A program made the translations under genes and the position numbers. DNA of 64,000 nucleotides, from assembly GCA_035772405.1 (NCBI GenBank), contig JAYKKM010000041.1, positions 62,001 through 126,000 on the forward strand, read 5' to 3'. Source of the DNA: Chrysogorgia sp. JL179-B06 (Eukaryota; Cnidaria; Anthozoa; Scleralcyonacea; Chrysogorgiidae). How positions within the stretch are numbered: the stretch's first letter is position 1; each line of letters begins with the position of its first letter. Shown here piece after piece: positions 57,257 to 64,000 of the stretch. The notes beneath the pieces are model-generated. The model did no database searches. It was not told the origin of the DNA and was given only the letters and a program-made list of their open reading frames with translations.

Positions 57257-59319
57257 TCAGCTCTGATAGGTTGGGATAAGACGCACAATTTCTGCTCTGC
57301 AAACTGGACAAGTGTGCACTTGCGTGGCACACAACCGACATGCACAAATATGACCACAGTCCAAGATAACCACGTTACGACGGCGTGTTAAACATATCAC
57401 ACAACTCTGTTCTGCATCTTCAGCTTCCCCATTAACGTTACCAATGTTAGCAAAGTCTGCAAATTGCTGTCTTCTTCTACGCCATTTTTTGTACAACCAA
57501 AACAAAAATAGCATTCCTCCGGTTAGTGAAAATGCAATAGTGATATACTTCCAGACTTTATTCCCACTTTTCTTCTCACGAATTAATCCTTCTAACGGCA
57601 GCTTGCTAAGAAAGTACTTACGGCCGTCTAAAGGTGGCCCCACTGTCAAGTTACCGTTTGTTAATTTTACTTGGCCAATAGCTGTCAATGTAGTGCCTTC
57701 CAATATGGCATCTTCCACTGTTTGAATCCCCTTTGTTTTTTCCCCACTTACCCACTGTACCAAGTTTTCCGATGCTGATACATTAAGTGGATCATACTTA
57801 TCATAAATGATGTTGTGTTCCAAACCAGAAGCAGCCAGCGGTTCATCAACGGTCACTTTGATTTTCGAGTTTGGAGAAGTCAGGACAAAGGGGACACTGT
57901 TTACAACTGTACTGATTGTTCGTCTTGTGTTGTGCCTGGATATATACAGAAAGAAATTATGCAAAGCATCAAAAAATCTATTGCACCCACTGATCTCGAA
58001 AGAAGCTAGACTGGATCGAGCAACTATTGTTCAGAAAATGAAGCAGGAAGTCCGCCATTACTAAGGGACCAACTGAGGATCCTATGAGGTTTTTTGTTGG
58101 ATTATGTGCTCTTATACCATCGACAAAATAAAATAATTTTACTATAAAGAGGACCAGAAGACAGATTTAGTGCGACTTTGGTCCCTTAGTAATGGCCGCC
58201 ATTGGCTCTAATTATCCAGTGAGAAAATCCTAATGAGACATCAAATTAGGTTCAAGATTTTATGCATTTAATGTCAACAAAGAAACTATATTGGCCAGAC
58301 ACTATTTCACGAGCATCACAGTTTGATTTGCTTGCAAACTCGGAGCTTCTAATGATCTCTTGTCAATTTACATTATGCAAATATGCAAGCTTCAAAATCA
58401 GCTCATCAGATAAAATAGAAAGCTAAATCGAGTCCTATTTTTGAGATCAGTGATTGCACCTGAACTACCCATTTCTCTACTTTTCTCTATCCCTATTATT
58501 CCCATATGTCCCCTTGTTCTCCATGGACCTTTAACCTTTCACTACTGAACCGGCCAATCAAAAAACATTTCCTACATCATTTTTTCAGATATCAGTGCCA
58601 TTAAATCTTTATTTTGTAAAATAATTAAAGCACTTACCACAAACTTGAAGATCGACTCCATTCGACTTTGTGTTCATGTAAAGTAACTCTTTTAATTAAT
58701 GTTTTAATACTTGGCACATAGCTACTTGGAAGATGAGATTGCAAGGCTACAGCATCTCCACGGATTGCCACATAATCCAGTGAATGATCCGGCGACTTTT
58801 TTAATGCCTCAGTAAGCTCTTTTCCAACATTGAAACTTTTTGTTTGCTGTTTAAATAGAAAGTTATATTTAAATTAACACCTTTTTGTTTTCTGATTAAA
58901 TTCATTTCGAAAATTAACATAAAATGTAGTGTACTTTGATATTTGAAACATATTGGCATATGTTTCAAATATCAAACTATCAAAGTACATTTTGATTGGC
59001 ATACTGCCCATCAATGATTATTTAATGCTTATAATACAGCGTTCATCATTTTAAATAAATGTCAGCTTCAACCCATTGTACTGTACAATACTTAAATAAT
59101 AAACATAATAATTTATAAGTTGACTCAGTTCTCGAGTTCAATTGTTCAAAGGCCGACCTCTGAAGATTTTTGTACTACTCTGTTGGAATTACTCCGCTGT
59201 TGTGTTGTAATTTTTACCTGAAGATAACTTGCAACGTTCTCTCTATTCCTATATGCAGCATAACAAAATCCAGCGACAATGAAGCTACCTACACCACTAA
59301 AAAGTGAAAATCCTTCCAT
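57257..59319 (-). CDS. MUL1: Mitochondrial E3 ubiquitin ligase MUL1 (MAPL/MULAN), 3 exons, 329 aa
   Basis: Exons 59218-59319, 58638-58846, 57257-57935; GT-AG and in phase. The family protein is an outer mitochondrial membrane ubiquitin/SUMO ligase acting on mitochondrial dynamics and mitophagy. Seen: start MEGFSLFSGVGSFIVAGFCY with an N-terminal membrane segment (about 5-24), the intermembrane BAM/GIDE domain (VAIRGDAVAL..., LIKRVTLHEHKVEWSR, VNSVPFVL, VSGEKTKGIQTVEDAI), a second membrane segment (WKYITIAFSLTGGMLFLFWL) and a C-terminal RING with C282, C285, C297, H299, C303, C306, C313, C316, ending LIPTYQS. Human is 352 aa. Residue pattern leaves little doubt. Confidence 0.95.
58051..58200. 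mobile_element. Short fold-back sequence in MUL1 intron 2
   Basis: CCGCCATTACTAAGGGACCA pairs with TGGTCCCTTAGTAATGGCC across a spacer of about 105 bp. MITE-like. Confidence 0.65.
58925..58992. repeat. Palindrome in MUL1 intron 1
   Basis: GTACTTTGATATTTGAAACA and TATTGGCATATGTTTCAAATA followed by CTATCAAAGTAC form an almost perfect hairpin. Confidence 0.75.
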
Positions 59320-60121
59320 AATATTTCACCGTCCATAATATAATTGAGAAAGAGCGCCTGCGTGCTGATCAGCGGAACTACTCATGAACATCACGCTACT
59401 TCACGTAATCGTATTATCAATGTTGACTGATAAAGTAATTAATTTACAGAATCACATAATTACAATATCACATGACAATTGCTTTCTTTTGTGTGGGTCA
59501 GCAGTATCCAACCTTAACCCAAAAGACTTTTCTTTTTTAAATTAATAGATTTGTCAGCCGTTCCGCACGTTGTAACCAATAAATTATTTGGCATTATTTT
59601 AGCATTGTAACCAATAAATATTGGATTGTAACCAACCCCAAAACAACAAAGGTCCTAACCCCCCAGCTAGCAAGTTTTCTAACCTTAACCCCCCTGGCCG
59701 TATTTTCTCCATCCGTAAATTCCACCACGTACATCCACTCCCTGTCCTAAATTAGTAGACTAGTGAGAGAGACATGCATGCGCTTACAATCATAACGTAT
59801 TTCAATACAATAACTTATTGGTTACAATGCTAAAATAATGCCAATAATTTATTGGTTACAACATGCGGAAGGGTGGTTTTGTAGTTACACATGTAGTATT
59901 TTGATTTTGTAATGAAATATAATTGGTTTTAAGTTACTATAACTTAAGTAACTTTAAGAATGTATTGTTGTATGACCATTGAGACTATTGAGACTATCAG
60001 AAGTTTGCATTAAAGTCCATTGTGTTAATAGACTGCACTAAAAGCTAAACAAACAGCATTGGACTCTGCATGGCAATAACTGATTAAATTCACAACACAT
60101 ACAATTTAAAAAAAAACTAGC
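59320..60121. other. Spacer between MUL1 and EEFSEC
   Basis: Holds the MUL1 upstream region and a MITE (59561-59870). No gene is recognised. No AATAAA was found close behind the EEFSEC stop. Confidence 0.5.
59561..59870. mobile_element. Fold-back MITE with arms of about 65 bp
   Basis: TTCCGCACGTTGTAACCAAT, AAATTATTTGGCATTATTTT, AGCATTGTAACCAATAA pair with TTATTGGTTACAATGCT, AAAATAATGCCAATAATTT, ATTGGTTACAACATGCGGAA. Confidence 0.85.
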
Positions 60122-61805
60122 TCATGTTTGAATCATTGTTTTCTTTGGATCAAAAATGTACCGCTTAAAATCCAAGATAATTTTCACCGATGATGGTTTC
60201 TCTCTTTCTTCTCCATCTGCAGTTGCACCCTTCCCTTTGCCTTTCTTCTTCTGGCCAGCAGTGATTAAATTAAAACTTTCAGGAGACAAACCGCCAGGAA
60301 TTCTTATTTTACACTTCCCGCTTTGACCAAAGCTTCCCTCGATGACTCCATCTTCTCCGGTGGAAAGCCTAACTTTGAGATTTGAAAACAACAGAATGTT
60401 TGTCTCTTTCTTAAAAAGACCTCTGCCAACCACTGAGTTTTCATCGACAACCCTCTCAACTTCCCCAACACGACTCTTGGTCTTGAAGATCTTCAACTTT
60501 GGCAAAAGGTCCTCCACGTAAGACTTGTCAGTTATCATAGTTAGAAGTTTACCGTGAAACGCGAGGCGACAACTATTCAGATGGATATCAGTGTCCAGTC
60601 GCGAGCCAATCACAAGACTGTCATTTGGACATGTGACTGGTTTATCAAGCTCCAAAACTGCATACTGGAAATTGGGATTTCCAGAAACAATTTTCTTTGA
60701 ACACTCGTTATCTTCTCGATTGTTTTTGCTTTGAGAATCACTGAGCAATTCATCCTGAAAGACATACTCCTGTGAAAAATCAAATGAATTTTTGCCATCT
60801 TTGAGGGCATCAGAATTGACTGAAACAGGCAATCCAAAGAACTGTGCTTTTCCCATGACAGTGTCATGGCCAACAGTAATGTGAAACTTTGCTTTGGATG
60901 CCACTGGACCTTTGTAGTAATGGATTTTCTCAACACACACAATTCCAGCGATAATGGTTGGTACCGTCGAGGGTGTACAGACCAATCCTCTTTCCAAGAG
61001 TTTTGGATCGAACTGCGTAACACAAATTCCAACACGATCACCTTGGCTTGCCTTTGAAACAGGTTGTCGAAACATTTGCATAGATTTGATCTTTTTCACA
61101 ACCTTCATCGATGGGATCTCTATGCTGTCGTTTAGAGCAATGCTTCCTTGAAGAACTGTGCCAGTCATAACTGTGCCTTGTCCACGGACAGAGAAACAGT
61201 GGTCGACTGCAAATAAAAAAGGTCCTGTGTTGTTTCGTTGAGGAACATAGGCTTGAGCTGACAGCATGCTGACCATCTCATTTATCCCAATAGCTTCTGT
61301 TCCTTGGTCTTCTGTTGCTTGGTCAGGTTTTGCAGCAACAGCAACTATGGGTACACCTGAGAATTTTGTGCTTTCTAACATCCTGGATAATCTTTTCTTC
61401 ATCTATAATGATTAAAATTTAAGAGATAATTCTTACGTCATACACCTGTAATACAGTATAGTAAAGCACGACATGGTAGTGGTTTGCATTTCAGTTGTTG
61501 TTTGTACATGTATTTATGTTTGTTTATATTATATATTTTTGTTTATATTATGTTTAATATGAAATAAAAGTGTTGTTCTGTGTAGACAGTGTTGAAACAC
61601 AAAATCGAAAACTCTGAAAGGTAATTTGTATACTGCCAAAATAGTCTAACATTTTGAGCAAAGGCCTTTTATCATTCCTCCACACTATTTCAACAGTATA
61701 CCAGACAGACATACAGACAGACAGACATACATACATACAGACAGACAGACAGACAGACAGAGACAGAAAGACAGAGACAGACAAGACAGACAGAGACAGA
61801 TGCAC

Positions 61806-61874
<69 letters not shown>

Positions 61875-62354
61875 TTTACAGACAGACAGACATACCTTCT
61901 CAATTTGCTGTTCGCGTTTTGCTTCGGGAATAAGATCGATTTTATTCAGCACCACAATCATCCTATCACAGGTAATCTGACCAATGACAAGACATTCAGC
62001 AGTTTGAGTCTGGATACCCTTGTTAACATCAACCACTAACATCATCAAATCGATTATCTGAGCTCCGCCAATGATCGTCTTGATCAAAGACGCGTGTCCG
62101 GGGCAATCGACCAAAGTAAACTGCAAAACGTCGAAGGGTTCTTGCTTCAAGTGTGCAGGCAATGGCACAGCAAACGAAGAGAAGCCTAAATCTAGAGTAA
62201 TCCCTCTTTCACGACTTTGTGGATTCTTGTCAAAAGATGCAGTCGATGCAGTAGTGCTTAAGGCCTTGGATAGAGATGTTTTTCCGCTGTCAATGTGACC
62301 AAGAACACCAACATTAAAGTTTAAAATTCTAGACTTGCCCTCTGCGGACGCCAT
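60122..62354 (-). CDS. EEFSEC: Selenocysteine-specific elongation factor, 2 exons, 579 aa
   Basis: Exons 61896-62354 and 60122-61402, joined in phase 0. EEFSEC (SelB) is a GTPase that brings Sec-tRNA to UGA codons with a SECIS element. G1 GHIDSGKT (19-26), G2 RGIT (50-53), G3 DCPGH (83-87), G4 NKID (137-140), G5 AAK (176-178); then domain 2 ([16 protein letters not shown]), domain 3 ([17 protein letters not shown]) and the C-terminal domain 4 ([23 protein letters not shown]). Human is 596 aa; identity is obvious along the length. [18 protein letters not shown] and PGHASLI are EEFSEC-type rather than EF-1A. The intron (61403-61895) is filled with a CAGA microsatellite up to the 5' splice site. 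Confidence 0.97.
61705..61892. repeat. CAGA microsatellite in the EEFSEC intron
   Basis: (CAGA)n with interruptions (AGACAGAGACAGAAAGACAG, ATACATACATAC). On the transcript strand it reads TCTG and begins directly after the donor GTATG at 61895. Reading frames here are artefacts. Confidence 0.96.
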
Positions 62355-63090
62355 ATTGTGGCTGCATAAATTAGAGGGAGCGCGTAAAAGACTGGGTGAG
62401 AAGTTAAAAATTCTATGAATTTGACGTGAGGGTCGAGGGTTTGTCCGCTTTTACCCATAATTCTTGCGGCCATAACAAAAGAAATAGCTCATTTGCAATC
62501 ATTTGTGAGTCAAATTTGGTTTGTTTGTCCGCTTTTTGAGCTATTAATAGCAGCCAGACTCTACGCTATTGTAGGGATATTTAGGGTTAGGGTTTTTTAG
62601 GGTTATTTTCAAATGTTGTTGCCATAGTGATTTTTAGCCTATGGGGTCCAAAACCTGCCCCAATCGGTTAGAATATATGTCAGGGCTTAGGGTACTCCCA
62701 TCAAAGATGAAAAAACACTCAATTTGTAAGGAAACATTTATTCGAGAAACTACAGAAGTTTTCTAATATCTAATAGACAATTTTGAAAATCCTCCTAATA
62801 TATAATCAGCAACATATAAATGTTCATCTTATAAAATCGCAAAGTGCATACGATTAAAGGAATGCCATGATTATTCAATTGAACTGGGAGAACCAGAGAT
62901 CAAAATATCCCAGAACTCTCGAGTGTGAGAGGCGCGCCACTCGAATGGTCAGAGCCTGGGAACGAGAATATGTTGAATCTTGGGGGGTTTTCCCCAACTT
63001 TAGCAGAAAAAGACATCAAGATGAAAATTTAGCTGATGATAATATTAAGTAATTTTTATCAGAAAGTGCCAAAGATTATAAACAGAATCA
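62355..63090. other. Upstream of EEFSEC, no gene
   Basis: Includes a short TTAGGG-like stretch (62582-62606) and an AATGTTGTTGCCATAG context; no gene. The plus frame 62867-63052 matches nothing that I know. Confidence 0.5.
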
Positions 63091-63134
63091 AATATCTAAA
63101 AAGGTTGGTGTGCTGCCGAAATAGCGTGTAAGTA

Positions 63135-63168
63135 GTCTAACACATTTCGAGCGAATGCCCTTCGTCAG
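63135..63168 (-). ncRNA. Hammerhead-like motif (family 1 variant), intact first box
   Basis: CUGACGA, A, GGGC-AUUC-GCUC, GAAAU, then GUGUUAGAC. First box and stem II intact, 3' core decayed. Same variant as 54494-54526, with shared downstream TACTTACACGCTAT. Confidence 0.35.
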
Positions 63169-63169
63169 A

Positions 63170-63715
63170 GTGAAACGATTATAAATACGTGAGAAACCCA
63201 AACACGAGATAAAAAAGCAGGAAATATTCTTGATAAACGCGTTTAAAAACCAAAGTAGAGAAGCTTCGCGAAACGCAAAAGTTCAAACCCCGGATATCGA
63301 AAGCCCAGTGGCTTCAAAACGTTAGGGTCTCTCGTGCCAATTGAATAACCAAAGCAATAAATAAATTTATTAATTTTTGTCACAGGTTGTTCAAAGCCTG
63401 GATAACAATATCCGGTGAATAAATCTTATCTAACGTATAAATTCACCATCAAAACTATAGGATAGATACAATTTATTCACCGGAAAGCGCAATCCACCAG
63501 ATAGTTATACTTATCTACACTTGGTACAACCGTACCCTGTTATACATATACTTAATGAGCTTAGCTCTGATCATGAACTATTAGTTTAAAGTCGATATAA
63601 ATTCGACAGAACAGTATGGTGCCCAAATTCACACATAACTTTATGATACAAATTTACTTTGTACAATTTTGACGTCTAATAAATACGATAAATTTACACC
63701 ATTCGAAAGAACTTG
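63170..63715. other. Non-coding stretch
   Basis: No gene. ACCGGAAAGCGCAATCCACC and TCCGGTGAATAAATCTTATC-type segments around 63405-63500 are partly inverted (AATTTATTCACCGG / CCGGTGAATAAAT). Confidence 0.5.
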
Positions 63716-63955
63716 TTCTATTTTAGCAGCGTTCATAAAGGTCACTCAGCGGTCATAAAGGCCCCTCATTGGTCATAAAGGCCCCTCAGCGTTCATAAAG
63801 TCCCCTCAGCGTTCATAAAGGTTCCTCAGCGTTCACAAGGGTCCCTCAGCGTTCACAAGGTTCCCTCAGCGTTCACAAGGGTCCCTCGGCGTTCACAAGG
63901 GTCCCTCAGCGTTCAGAAGGGTCCATCGGAGTTCATAAAGGTCCCTCAATGTTAC
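63716..63955. repeat. 20-bp minisatellite
   Basis: About 12 units of GCGTTCATAAAGGTCCCTCA, the later ones GCGTTCACAAGGGTCCCTCA. Confidence 0.92.
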
Positions 63956-64000
63956 ACTGTGCAACGCTGCAAAAACCCGTTCAACATTGCCACGATCTTT

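Noticed and set aside
62582..62606. Telomere-like TTAGGG repeats
   Set aside because: Only about two to three imperfect units; too short to call an interstitial telomere.

Overview
This is nuclear DNA from an invertebrate animal. Every recognisable gene is split by GT-AG introns, the standard code fits, and the gene set (paxillin, eIF3c, MUL1, the selenocysteine elongation factor EEFSEC) is that of a metazoan. The AT-rich, MITE-rich sequence with Penelope-like elements would suit a cnidarian, a sponge or a similar early-branching animal, but I cannot fix the species from sequence alone.

Layout: 1-26,400 has no host protein gene that I can support. It holds a LINE relic, Penelope-like relics, several fold-back elements, minisatellites and a 7.4-kb satellite block (about 16.39-23.83 kb) of roughly 43-bp units organised into a 2,053-bp higher-order repeat. 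From 26.4 kb on, four genes lie on the minus strand: paxillin (26,425-34,497, 6 coding exons, 468 aa), eIF3c (38,455-55,849, 27 coding exons, 905 aa), MUL1 (57,257-59,319, 3 exons, 329 aa) and EEFSEC (60,122-62,354, 2 exons, 579 aa). I rebuilt each by splice sites and phase, and all junctions keep frame. A tRNA-Ile(UAU) gene with an intron lies on the plus strand between eIF3c and MUL1.

The genes are unrelated housekeeping genes: focal-adhesion scaffold, translation initiation, mitochondrial ubiquitin ligase, selenocysteine incorporation. EEFSEC implies that the animal makes selenoproteins. eIF3c introns are unusual: many carry a tandem array or a small DNA transposon, nearly all different.

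The observations most worth following are: (1) short dispersed motifs with a hammerhead-ribozyme-like core (CUGANGA, a small stem-loop, GAAAC-GUCA-GUH) in two families with different stem II, one copy just downstream of a Penelope GIY-YIG relic; (2) a transposable element with TIR CARGGTCCGAATTAGCG whose body is a 20-bp minisatellite, matched by a free-standing array elsewhere; (3) an hAT-like element carrying a 30-bp array and nested inside another fold-back element; (4) the satellite higher-order repeat; (5) a duplicated 5' splice site in eIF3c. All calls come from reading the sequence; no database search or folding program was run.
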